A DNA stretch of 64,000 nucleotides from Listeria immobilis. Lineage in GTDB: Bacteria; Bacillota; Bacilli; Lactobacillales; Listeriaceae. Each line of letters opens with the position of its first letter. The first letter of the stretch is position 1. The stretch lies in the NCBI RefSeq assembly GCF_014322765.1, contig NZ_JAASTZ010000005.1, positions 124,001-188,000 of the forward strand, read 5' to 3'. Shown here piece by piece: positions 1 through 6,849 of this stretch. A program made the translations under genes and the position numbers. Below the pieces are notes generated by a model. It was not told the DNA's origin. It made no database searches and saw only the letters and a program-made list of their open reading frames with translations.

Positions 1-1064
1 ATGAAAAAGAACTCTCCTTGCTTTCGTTTCCACACGTGACCAGCAACGAAATCGCTGTTTTTTGTGTCCTTGAATGTTAAGTCCCAAGATTGTGCTGATT
101 TATCGAAAAGACGTGGTAATATTTTCACCTCATCACCTAAGCCATATTTCTTTTTAAAATCATTATCAGGTACATAGTACTTAATCCACTGTCGCTTGAA
201 TATATTCCCGTCAGCTGGGCTTGGCCTTTGTTGATACAATGCTGTCCAACCTCGGGATCCAGTAACTTCTTTAGTCTGTGCTGCCCATTTTTCATCTTTG
301 CCGATTTCAGGAGCTAACGCTTCGCCAATTTCTCTACCCAGCAAATCATTTTCCTCTGCGATAGCGGGTATTTTTATTTCTTCCCACGGTAATGACATTT
401 TCTTTAGTAGCCTTCCCGCCAAATCATCCTCATGCCAACGAGTCATAATTATAATTACGCTCCCACTAGCGGATAGTCTAGAATAAAAAGTATCTTGCCA
501 TTCTGAATACACCTTATCTCTCATCGTTTTACTGTCAGCATCTGCCCTATTTTTAACCGGGTCATCTACAATTAACAAATCACTTCCGCGCCCAGTTGCA
601 CCACCTAAAATTGAGGTACTATATAGTTCGCCTAAATGGTCCTCAATTCCCCAGTTACTCACACTAGATGACATAGAACTTATATTTAATCCAAATAAAT
701 TATTTGCGTACATTCTAAACTTTTCTCTGTTTTTTCTCCCGAATTTCTTGAAAAGTTCTTCTGAATAAGAAACAACCATAGCCAACTTATCCGGATTCCT
801 CATTAAGAAATAAGCGGGAAAGGTCTCAGTGATTACTGTCGATTTACCATGCTGTGGTGGGATTTCAATAATATAATGTTTTTGCTCTCCATCGATTATT
901 TTCTGAAGTTTTTCCGCAATCAATTTTTGATGCCTTAACAAGTTATATCTTTTCCCGTGCGACAAGTAAAAGAATTCTGCAAATTCCCTTCTTGCTATTT
1001 CTCTGATAGCTTCGTCGTAAAGATATTCTCTGTCCAATTCCTTGTTATTTGAGGCTAGCAGCAT
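1..1064 (-). CDS. terL: Phage terminase large subunit TerL (partial, runs off left edge)
   Basis: ATPase/nuclease motor that packages phage DNA into proheads. About 354 residues are visible, reading leftward from an ATG at 1064 to the window edge, so the C-terminus is missing. Seen in sequence: a Walker A-like PPQHGKS near residue 65, a Walker B LLIVDDP near residue 170, and the first nuclease aspartate in a DLTFKDT motif late in the visible part. The start overlaps the end of the small-subunit gene by 20 bases, so the two are translationally coupled. It is the A118 gp2-type terminase by order and motifs. Confidence 0.93.
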   Translation of the reverse strand, partial: MLLASNNKELDREYLYDEAIREIARREFAEFFYLSHGKRYNLLRHQKLIAEKLQKIIDGEQKHYIIEIPPQHGKSTVITETFPAYFLMRNPDKLAMVVSYSEELFKKFGRKNREKFRMYANNLFGLNISSMSSSVSNWGIEDHLGELYSTSILGGATGRGSDLLIVDDPVKNRADADSKTMRDKVYSEWQDTFYSRLSASGSVIIIMTRWHEDDLAGRLLKKMSLPWEEIKIPAIAEENDLLGREIGEALAPEIGKDEKWAAQTKEVTGSRGWTALYQQRPSPADGNIFKRQWIKYYVPDNDFKKKYGLGDEVKILPRLFDKSAQSWDLTFKDTKNSDFVAGHVWKRKQGEFFF

Positions 1065-1911
1065 ACTCCTTCAACTCCTCCGTAGACATTTGCGAGAAAT
1101 CAGGGGAAGTACTAGCAGCTTCCGGTTTGATAATTCGTTCTTTATTTAAGCTCGTTTGAGAACGTATAAGACTTTTTTTAATTTCCGCTTGTTCTAAGTC
1201 GCTTTGCTGCTTAATCGCCCTAATAAGCTGATTGGTTATGTTGTTCAATGAATTCTCAATGCTTAGTATTCGATCTATCTTAGCAGTTACCTTCTCGCGT
1301 TCCTCGACCGTTACAAGCTCTTGTTTAAACAGGCGAACCTTTTTACCATCTTTTTCACCTATATATTCCTTGTCCCGCAACTGTTTAAGTGTGCTTTTCT
1401 CGACATCTGACATGGATTTTTCAATGTTTGCGATGCGCTCCATCATCCGGCGCTTTCTGATTTCCAGTTCTCGGATGGTTTGGTTAATGTGTGTTACTAA
1501 ATTACCGTCCATGCTTTCGTATAGTTGCCGTTCCCTTTCAGTCATAAACTCCCAAGACAGAGTTTCGTATTCGCCAGTAGTGACAGCGTTTTTATTGCCA
1601 GGCGGGGCGCTACCTCCTACGTTGCCCACTGCATTGCTATTGCCAGGCGGGGCGCCTCCACGATTTCCTATAGCGTTACCGTTTCCTTTAAGTTTATGGT
1701 AACGTTCCTTTTCATTAGTAACGTTACTATTCGATTTAGGAACGCTTTCCACTTCATCGTCAATGGACCATTTTTCTGTCGATTTCCATTTTCGTATCTG
1801 ATTAGAGGAACAACCTAATTTATTTGCAATATCAACCAGTTTCATTTTTCCAGCTGACTCTATCCACATATTTTTTGCTTCAATCCTACGTGGGTCACGT
1901 TTTCTTGCCAT
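1045..1911 (-). CDS. terS: Phage terminase small subunit TerS
   Basis: DNA-recognition subunit of the packaging terminase (A118 gp1 type), 288 aa. The first 40 residues carry a helix-turn-helix with the segment IANKLGCSSNQIRKWK. Residues about 75-110 form a Gly/Asn/Pro-rich linker in which a 15-residue unit is repeated (APPGNSNAVGN then APPGNKNAV). The middle is a charged helical region around residues 130-230, suited to oligomerisation. It lies directly upstream of terL. The repeated linker is encoded by a 45-bp tandem DNA repeat, noted separately. Confidence 0.9.
   Translation of the reverse strand: MARKRDPRRIEAKNMWIESAGKMKLVDIANKLGCSSNQIRKWKSTEKWSIDDEVESVPKSNSNVTNEKERYHKLKGNGNAIGNRGGAPPGNSNAVGNVGGSAPPGNKNAVTTGEYETLSWEFMTERERQLYESMDGNLVTHINQTIRELEIRKRRMMERIANIEKSMSDVEKSTLKQLRDKEYIGEKDGKKVRLFKQELVTVEEREKVTAKIDRILSIENSLNNITNQLIRAIKQQSDLEQAEIKKSLIRSQTSLNKERIIKPEAASTSPDFSQMSTEELKEYAASLK
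1593..1682. repeat. 45-bp tandem repeat inside terS
   Basis: An 18-bp GC-rich string ending in GGCGGGGCGC occurs at 1593-1610 and again at 1638-1655, exactly 45 bp apart, within two diverged 45-bp units. It is unusually GC-rich for this AT-rich phage. It encodes the Gly/Asn linker of TerS. In headful phages the pac site often lies in terS, so a packaging-signal role is possible but inferred. Confidence 0.6.
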
Positions 1912-1947
1912 ATCACTGTCACCACCTGTCTGTGTTGAGTTTGTTTT

Positions 1948-2223
1948 CTAGTTTCTTAGTATTTTATCCGCTTCAATTAAAATCTTTAAATCACTGACTG
2001 ACACGCTCAGTTTTTCCGGATTTCCCTCGAGTAAAATTTTAAATCGCTGATGGCCACCGACTAAATTCCCTGTTTGCTTGTTCCAGATAAGTGGGTCGAT
2101 GTATCCAAATTCTTCAATCGACTTTTTCAGCTTTTCGTATTCATGATCTCCAGCCTGCAAATCTATGCGAGGATTGTATGCTGCTGGATTAATTTTACTT
2201 ACTTCTATTTCTTGAATATTCAT
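1948..2223 (-). CDS. ParB/sulfiredoxin-fold N-terminal domain protein
   Basis: A 91-aa protein with the ParB N-terminal nuclease-like fold: the opening INPAAYNPR followed by KKSIEEFGYIDPLIWN and the diagnostic GGHQRFK around residue 60. Phage proteins of this family often sit just upstream of terminase and are commonly fused to, or followed by, a DNA methyltransferase or longer C-terminal part. Here the protein ends about 30 residues after GGHQRFK, so it is short and may be truncated. An AAGGAG stands upstream of the ATG at 2223. It is the first gene after the intrinsic terminator at 2271-2297. Confidence 0.75.
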   Translation of the reverse strand: MNIQEIEVSKINPAAYNPRIDLQAGDHEYEKLKKSIEEFGYIDPLIWNKQTGNLVGGHQRFKILLEGNPEKLSVSVSDLKILIEADKILRN

Positions 2224-2270
2224 TGTCTCGACTCCTTATACAAGTTGCTAAGTCTTTCACGCATTAAAAA

Positions 2271-2297
2271 AAACCTCCATTCTTATACGGAGGTTTT
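2271..2297 (-). terminator. Intrinsic terminator between late regulator and packaging genes
   Basis: Hairpin with stem ACCTCC/GGAGGT and a 10-nt loop, followed on the minus strand by eight T residues. The other strand also has a T-rich tail. It lies between the ArpU-type regulator and the first late gene, downstream of the proposed late promoter. Confidence 0.8.
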
Positions 2298-2325
2298 GTG
2301 TTTTTCTTATTTTCTCAACAATAAC

Positions 2326-2334
2326 ATCTTACCA
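2326..2334 (-). promoter_or_regulatory. Candidate late promoter (extended -10)
   Basis: On the minus strand TGGTAAGAT matches an extended -10 (TG-N-TAAGAT). No good -35 hexamer is seen. Instead five helically phased repeats end where a -35 would be, which fits an activator-dependent promoter. The start point would be near 2319, ahead of the terminator at 2271-2297. Confidence 0.45.
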
Positions 2335-2356
2335 TGTAAATATTGCTATTTTTCTC

Positions 2357-2411
2357 GCAATTATTCCCGAAATATACCACTAATATTCCTAATTTATTCC
2401 ACCCATATTCC
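2357..2411. repeat. Five tandem 11-bp phased repeats upstream of late genes
   Basis: Read on the plus strand, 2357-2411 divides into five contiguous 11-bp units: GCAATTATTCC, CGAAATATACC, ACTAATATTCC, TAATTTATTCC, ACCCATATTCC. Each ends in a conserved AT-rich step plus TTCC (TACC in one). The spacing equals about one helical turn. The array overlaps the 3' end of the ArpU-type gene and abuts the candidate late promoter. It looks like a binding array for a dimeric or cooperative activator, plausibly the neighbouring ArpU/LlgA-type protein. Confidence 0.7.
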
Positions 2412-2909
2412 ACTTTTTCTTTTTGAACTTTGGTGAGAAATAGCAAAACAGTCCATCCTTACAGCAAACTGCTTAATTGCTTCTTGTTCCTCTTTATAAT
2501 ATAGCGTTTCGCTTATAGCTAGCTTGTAACAAATCGCATGGCGTGTCATACCTTTTAAAAATGTCATTTTAAATATTTCTCGTCTTCTTGATCTAACTTC
2601 TGCATTTGTAGTTTTGTAGTTAGTTAACGCATCAATAGCTTCATCAAATTCTTCAATATATAATTTTGCTTCTTCTAGTTCGGTCTGCGCAGTTATAATT
2701 GCTCTTTCCACATCAGATTGAAATTCTTTAAAACCGCCTCCAGGCATATCACTTATAGAAGTCGCCTGCAGTCCAGCTACGGCACGGCCATTTTTTTTGA
2801 CAACAAATTTAGCGTACTGATATTTTTCTAATTCAATCCAAATGTTGCGTCTAGTAGAAGTAATATCAATTTCGAAATTAGTAGATTTAAATAATGAAAG
2901 TTGTTTCAC
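2394..2909 (-). CDS. ArpU/LlgA-family late-gene transcription regulator
   Basis: A 171-aa ArpU-family protein. In the related Listeria phage 10403S an ArpU-like protein (LlgA) activates late lytic genes; that role is taken from the family. The C-terminal third has a sigma-70 region 4-like helix-turn-helix (FLKGMTRHAICYKLAISETLYY). The start is GTG at 2909, supported by GGGAGGG 8 bases upstream. It is the last early gene before terminase. The 11-bp repeat array overlaps its 3' end, so it may bind next to its own coding end to switch on packaging genes. Confidence 0.8.
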   Translation of the reverse strand: MKQLSLFKSTNFEIDITSTRRNIWIELEKYQYAKFVVKKNGRAVAGLQATSISDMPGGGFKEFQSDVERAIITAQTELEEAKLYIEEFDEAIDALTNYKTTNAEVRSRRREIFKMTFLKGMTRHAICYKLAISETLYYKEEQEAIKQFAVRMDCFAISHQSSKRKSGIWVE

Positions 2910-2920
2910 CTGAGCGCCCT

Positions 2921-2990
2921 CCCGTGCTATAATTCAATTAACCACAATTGATTAGTAGCACGGGCTGGAGCAAACGCTCTGGTCTTTTTT
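2921..2990 (+). ncRNA. Candidate short antisense transcription unit (hairpin, promoter, terminator)
   Basis: A near-perfect 44-bp inverted repeat spans 2921-2964 (outer arms CCCGTGCTA and TAGCACGGG). Its left arm contains the plus-strand extended -10 TGCTATAAT at 2925-2933. Downstream is a second hairpin (CTGGAGC-AAAC-GCTCTGG with two G-U pairs) and TTTTTTT, a plus-strand terminator. A transcript from about 2940 would be roughly 50 nt and run against the phage operon. The minus-strand ribosome site of the ArpU-type gene lies next to the inverted repeat. Expression is inferred. Confidence 0.4.
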
Positions 2991-3550
2991 TATATATTCA
3001 ATTCTTTTACAGTTTCTGGACTTAAATAGATTCCGTCAACATGATACTTGTTTTTGAATGTTATCCATCCATTTTGGTGGGCTTCTGTGTGCATTTCTCT
3101 TGTTAAACAAATTAATCTTGATTTGCTATGATCATAATTCCGTCTATCTCTTCCAGCTCCGACACTATCAACGTGGTGTATTTCGCCTCTGCGACCTGTT
3201 ACAGCGCATTTTCTGTATTTGATACATAAGAACAGGTAACGGTTAATATCGTCCGTCATTTGTAATCCTGGGAGCGACAGCGGTACGTCAAATTGAAAGC
3301 AGAACTCTATAATGGAACTTATGAAGTCACGAGCTTGTACTTTCGACATCTTCGCAGTACTGAAATCCGCTGGCAAATTTGCTTCTGCAGCATAGGCTAC
3401 TTTCAAGGTGTCCTTTACTACTTTGCAATCATTTTTGAAGCTCTGAGGTCTTGTAGCCTCTGAATCATTGTACGTATGACGGACTATATCGCTAATCAAA
3501 GCATGAATCATTTTATTTTGACGTAATGTCCTGCTTTCTGTTTTATACAT
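2990..3550 (-). CDS. Putative HNHc phage nuclease
   Basis: 186-aa protein of the phage HNHc-nuclease family seen in Listeria and staphylococcal phages. The C-terminal half holds CAVTGRRGEIHHVD followed by LICLTREMHTEAH, the pattern of an HNH metal site. The N-terminal part resembles NinB-like recombination proteins. ATG at 3550 is chosen because GGAGTG stands 6 bases upstream; an upstream GTG overlaps that site. It lies in the early operon between the DUF3850 protein and the late regulator. A recombination or replication role is inferred. Confidence 0.78.
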   Translation of the reverse strand: MYKTESRTLRQNKMIHALISDIVRHTYNDSEATRPQSFKNDCKVVKDTLKVAYAAEANLPADFSTAKMSKVQARDFISSIIEFCFQFDVPLSLPGLQMTDDINRYLFLCIKYRKCAVTGRRGEIHHVDSVGAGRDRRNYDHSKSRLICLTREMHTEAHQNGWITFKNKYHVDGIYLSPETVKELNI

Positions 3551-3561
3551 ATCTATCACTC

Positions 3562-3813
3562 CTAAAAAGGAAATTCTCGCTCGTTTGGTTGCGTTCCTAA
3601 TACCACAACACCATCTTTTTGAAGATAATCAGTAATATAAACAACATCTTCCCAGTACTCACGACCAGTATATGTTCCATTCTTATATTCTTGTAATACA
3701 AGCGTGTCTCCCACTTCAAAATTTCGATCGTTATTTCTTATTTCAAAGTTTTTCTTAAGAGCCCATTTTTCTTGAAAAAATTCTGGTAAGATTTTCAATT
3801 TATGCACCGTCAT
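3562..3813 (-). CDS. DUF3850 (ASCH-like) protein
   Basis: 83-aa protein opening with HKLKILPEFFQ and continuing FEIRNNDRNFEVGDTLVLQE, the signature of DUF3850, a small domain related to the ASCH/PUA-like fold and common in phage early operons. RNA binding is suggested by the fold, but no function is established. Its ATG overlaps the stop of the upstream 50-aa gene. Confidence 0.8.
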   Translation of the reverse strand: MTVHKLKILPEFFQEKWALKKNFEIRNNDRNFEVGDTLVLQEYKNGTYTGREYWEDVVYITDYLQKDGVVVLGTQPNEREFPF

Positions 3814-3962
3814 TTTGAAATCACCCGCTTATTCCCAGTTTCACGATGAATGATTTCCATTGTGTTGTTGAGATTTTTCACAACTAGCCAGTTTTCCGGG
3901 TTTAAGTTACTTTTTTTAAGTAATTTCGCTTGATTACGCGTTAACTTTTTACCATTTTTCAA
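3810..3962 (-). CDS. Small phage protein, DUF6906-like
   Basis: A 50-aa ORF starting at TTG (3962), with GGAGG 8 bases upstream, and ending in TGA that overlaps the ATG of the DUF3850 gene. The sequence begins MKNGKKLTRNQAKLLKK and contains NPENWLVVKN, a pattern I recognise from short Gram-positive phage proteins (DUF6906 type). Function unknown. The tight coupling and good ribosome site make it a real gene. Confidence 0.75.
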   Translation of the reverse strand: MKNGKKLTRNQAKLLKKSNLNPENWLVVKNLNNTMEIIHRETGNKRVISK

Positions 3963-3974
3963 TATTACGACCTC

Positions 3975-4157
3975 CTAAATCTTTGTTATTTCTATTTTTA
4001 ATATCCATTTTGCTTGACCAAAAATATTTCTCTTAAGCATCAATTCATGCTCAAATTCAATTGCTGGATTCTCTAAAATAAATCGATAAACAGCATTATC
4101 AAGCGCTTGTTTAGATTTTTCTTTTATGATTATTTTTCTCCCAATCTTAAGTTTCAT
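3975..4157 (-). CDS. Hypothetical phage protein
   Basis: 60-aa lysine- and isoleucine-rich protein (MKLKIGRKIIIKEK...) of unknown function. Its ATG overlaps the end of the upstream gene (stop at 4154) and has GGGAGG upstream. It belongs to the dense early operon of micro-genes. No recognisable domain. Confidence 0.6.
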   Translation of the reverse strand: MKLKIGRKIIIKEKSKQALDNAVYRFILENPAIEFEHELMLKRNIFGQAKWILKIEITKI

Positions 4158-4471
4158 TCCTCATCCTCCCATTTATAAGCAATTTCCTTCATAAATTCAT
4201 CTGCATTTTGATAGCCAACTTCAATAAGCCAATTTTTTATTTCTGCGTAAGTGGAACAACAAGGTCCTAACAAATATATAGCATTTTCAAACTCATAACC
4301 ATGTTTTAAAAACCATCCTTCTGATGATTGATCGCGGTAATCATATTTGCATGTTTCACTTAAATAATCATCTAATTCTTCGCGAGTCATGTTATAATCT
4401 GTTGGCGCTTCTATTACTGTAGAAATACGACAGAATAAACCGTTTGGTTGTTTTGAAATCATTCCTGGCAT
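4154..4471 (-). CDS. Hypothetical phage protein
   Basis: 105 aa from the ATG at 4471 (GGGAG 10 bases upstream); a longer reading from 4501 lacks a ribosome site. The body contains NMTREELDDYLSETCKYDYRD and ends in an acidic tail, KWEDEE. No family recognised. It overlaps the zinc-ribbon gene upstream and is coupled to the 60-aa gene downstream. Confidence 0.6.
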   Translation of the reverse strand: MPGMISKQPNGLFCRISTVIEAPTDYNMTREELDDYLSETCKYDYRDQSSEGWFLKHGYEFENAIYLLGPCCSTYAEIKNWLIEVGYQNADEFMKEIAYKWEDEE

Positions 4472-4641
4472 TTTTGTTCTACTCCCTGACATTTCGGACA
4501 TTTTACATATTGTTCTTTTTTCAGTGAATTGGCATCGTATCTTGCGTAACTAACGAACATTTTTACAATTCCAGTTCCGTGACATAACTCGCACGTATTT
4601 ATATTTGTAAGTTCTATTTTTGTATTTATTTTGAATGTCAT
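4459..4641 (-). CDS. Small zinc-ribbon phage protein
   Basis: Contains CELCHGTG and, about 25 residues later, KCPKCQGV, two CxxC knuckles in the style of DnaJ zinc repeats, so it should bind one zinc ion. The likely start is ATG at 4641 (60 aa), since a longer reading from 4674 lies inside the preceding gene. Function unknown; phage proteins of this kind are often small adaptors. Confidence 0.6.
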   Translation of the reverse strand: MTFKINTKIELTNINTCELCHGTGIVKMFVSYARYDANSLKKEQYVKCPKCQGVEQKCQE

Positions 4642-4817
4642 TCTACCATCTCTAAATCTCTTACAAAGTAACAAACCGCCGAATGTCTAAAATCTACTAA
4701 TGCTGTAACTGGAATGTTTTCAACGTCATAGATTTCTTTCACTGTTCCATACTCGCCCTTTTTAACAAGCTTTGTTTTGTATGTTGTTTTTACTTTGCTT
4801 CCTAATTGTATGTTCAT
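4638..4817 (-). CDS. Hypothetical phage protein
   Basis: 59 aa from ATG 4817, chosen for GAGAGGTG 5 bases upstream. It starts MNIQLGSKVKTTYKT and includes GEYGTVKEIYD, a pattern of short beta strands. No family recognised. Part of the early micro-gene run. Confidence 0.6.
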   Translation of the reverse strand: MNIQLGSKVKTTYKTKLVKKGEYGTVKEIYDVENIPVTALVDFRHSAVCYFVRDLEMVE

Positions 4818-4828
4818 TCTGACACCTC

Positions 4829-5029
4829 TCAAACTTCCTCAAAATCTCTTATATCAATTGCTTCCGTTCGAGATATTGTGAAATAATTTGGTAAATAATC
4901 ATGTCGTTCAGCCCATTCCACAATTAACTCTTGCAATTCTAATTGGTGTCCCTCGTCTACATAATCCAAATAGTCCTCTGCCCAATCCCCGACTTCATCG
5001 CATACATCTTCTGCTATTCTTTCTAACAA
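4829..5029 (-). CDS. Hypothetical acidic phage protein (TTG start)
   Basis: 66-aa, strongly acidic protein (DVCDEVGDWAEDYLDYVDEG). It starts at TTG 5029 with no obvious ribosome site of its own; the stop of a 20-codon upstream ORF overlaps this TTG, so translation may be coupled. The reading frame upstream is open for another 16 codons without ATG. Function unknown; the charge would suit a DNA-mimic or protein-interaction role, which is speculation. Confidence 0.5.
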   Translation of the reverse strand: MLERIAEDVCDEVGDWAEDYLDYVDEGHQLELQELIVEWAERHDYLPNYFTISRTEAIDIRDFEEV

Positions 5030-5085
5030 ATCGTTTGTTCGGTCTGGGATTGAAACATCTGATCTTTGCTGTGTATTTTAGTCAT
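5023..5085 (-). CDS. 20-codon upstream ORF
   Basis: Short ORF (MTKIHSKDQMFQSQTEQTIC) with AGAGGT upstream of its ATG at 5085. Its stop at 5023-5025 overlaps the TTG start of the acidic protein. It may be a leader peptide for translational coupling or the remains of a longer gene. Confidence 0.35.
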   Translation of the reverse strand: MTKIHSKDQMFQSQTEQTIC

Positions 5086-5098
5086 TCCGCTACCTCTT

Positions 5099-5468
5099 TC
5101 ACCTTTTATTTTTGCTTACACCTAATGCATAAGCTCGACTTTTTATACCGTTATAACTTCTGTTCAATCGCTCAGTCATAACTTTTAATGTCAAAGAGTT
5201 ATAATATTTTTTAATAAATTCGTCTTCTTGTTTTGTCCATTTGGATATTAGCGTCATTACATGAAACAAAATGAGCTAAATAGTCGTCTTCATCTTCTGT
5301 CCAGTTTCTATATTTACTTTTCACCTTTTTTAATTCGCGATTTGTTTTTTCGTATAATTTAAGCGCTTCTTTCAAGTCGCTTTCTGTTATTTCTTCGTCG
5401 TTTTTTAGTTTGTTACGTAATTCTTTATATGTTTCGTCAATTGTGTTTCGCGTCTTTGTTTGTGTCAT
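5099..5468 (-). pseudogene. Frameshifted Myb/SANT-like DNA-binding phage protein
   Basis: The first frame (5211-5468, 85 aa) has a coiled N-terminus and then NWTEDEDDYLAHFV, the start of a Myb/SANT-like unit. A second frame takes over at about 5250 with SKWTKQEDEFIKKYY and continues through LNRSYNGIKSRAYALGV to a stop at 5099, a second clear Myb-like unit. A single-base loss near 5245 explains the break. Intact proteins of this sort are common in Listeria and Bacillus phages. It could also be expressed as the shorter 85-aa protein. Confidence 0.65.
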
Positions 5469-5484
5469 TTTTAATCCTCCTTAA

Positions 5485-6849
5485 TTAAGCTGATTGCAAT
5501 TCCTTCACTTTAATTTTTAATGATTTGACCCATTTGTCTGCTGCTTTTTTTACTTTTTCAGGTGGTGTGCAATTGTGTTTCCCTCGCAATTGCACAATGT
5601 ATCCATTTTTGTATTCCAGTGTGTAAAATGATTTCTCAATATTATTTTTTTCTCTAATGAAAATAATTGTGCTCTTGCCTTCGATATGCTGTTTAACGTA
5701 AGTACTACCACCAACGCAATGACTTAATGCCTTACCTTCTTTTATTAATTCTGATGCGAGTTTAGGAACAACGAACGCATAATCATCAATCACTTTTTCA
5801 AATGATTTTATTTTTTCAAAACGTGCTTTATACTTTTGTTCTTCAATTTCATGTTTCATTTGATATAGTAATTTAACTGCATTATCATGTGCTTTCACTA
5901 GATTTTTGGGCATTATAATGTTCTCGCTATCAATTGCTATATTTAAATCTCGCATTAAATTTAAGTAATCTAAGTAAAAAGAGAAGTCCACTTTGTTTTT
6001 AATAACCCAATTTTGAAAACGAACTATTCCAACGCCTTCCGGAATTTTGTTTATATCTCGATAATCAAGATATTCTTCGATCCCATGAACAACCTTTCCA
6101 CGCCGTTGTTTAACTCTTCTTGCAAGCTCGAATTCCATAAAACCTTTATCTGAGTTCTTGAAAAATGGTTTGTTTTCTTTTAACCATCTTGCGTTAATTG
6201 TTCGCATGTCTACGGTTTTTCTGAAAGAGCCATTTGTATATTTCGTAACGGGGTACATAACTTCTTTGGCCAGCTGTCTAGCTTTTATTTTCTGCAAAAA
6301 TTCGATTTCTACACGATACTTATACATAGTTTCGATTTCTCCAAATTCTAAGCGAGGGATTTCTAAGTACTTAAGTTCTGATTTTGTTCTTATTTTTTCT
6401 TTCCAATCATTCGAAAAAAATTCAATTGTTGAGTAAGGACCCCCATTCAAGCCACCATGAATTGCTGTTAAGCCAAACCAGTATTTATTATTGTGCCTCG
6501 TAACCTTCACATGTTCTCCTTCAGCGAATTGTTCCAAATTGACAAGTTCGAATTCAATTTTTTCTTTGCCTTCCTCTACGCTGTTCCAAAAAGCAAAACT
6601 TTGAATCTCGATTCGCTTGCTTGTAACTAATATAATTCCGAACACTCGAAGCTTTTCAAAAAATGTCAACCTTGAATTTTTTCTTAGTTTCTGCTCGAAA
6701 ATTGGACAGTCCTTGCGATTAGACGATAGTATTGTTTCATTTTTGTTTGACCATTTAAAAATCGGTATTTGTGAGAAGCACCAGTTGAAAAAAGATTTCG
6801 GAGGCGTTAATTTATTAGCTATATAATAACTAGGTTCTTTCATCATCAT
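5485..6849 (-). CDS. PcfJ-like protein
   Basis: 454-aa PcfJ-family protein, first named on the enterococcal conjugative plasmid pCF10 and widespread in Gram-positive phages. The conserved C-terminal core is visible: ELIKEGKALSHCVGGSTY near residues 365-380, followed by IIFIREK and LRGKHNCTPPEKV. The biochemical function is not established. It follows the PcfK-like gene with a 4-base overlap, and the pair occurs together elsewhere, suggesting a shared role. Confidence 0.8.
   Translation of the reverse strand: MMMKEPSYYIANKLTPPKSFFNWCFSQIPIFKWSNKNETILSSNRKDCPIFEQKLRKNSRLTFFEKLRVFGIILVTSKRIEIQSFAFWNSVEEGKEKIEFELVNLEQFAEGEHVKVTRHNNKYWFGLTAIHGGLNGGPYSTIEFFSNDWKEKIRTKSELKYLEIPRLEFGEIETMYKYRVEIEFLQKIKARQLAKEVMYPVTKYTNGSFRKTVDMRTINARWLKENKPFFKNSDKGFMEFELARRVKQRRGKVVHGIEEYLDYRDINKIPEGVGIVRFQNWVIKNKVDFSFYLDYLNLMRDLNIAIDSENIIMPKNLVKAHDNAVKLLYQMKHEIEEQKYKARFEKIKSFEKVIDDYAFVVPKLASELIKEGKALSHCVGGSTYVKQHIEGKSTIIFIREKNNIEKSFYTLEYKNGYIVQLRGKHNCTPPEKVKKAADKWVKSLKIKVKELQSA

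Noticed and set aside
1232-1702. 156-codon plus-strand ORF opposite terS
   Set aside because: It is the shadow of the Gly/Asn-rich repeat region of terS; no ribosome site and no plausible protein pattern.
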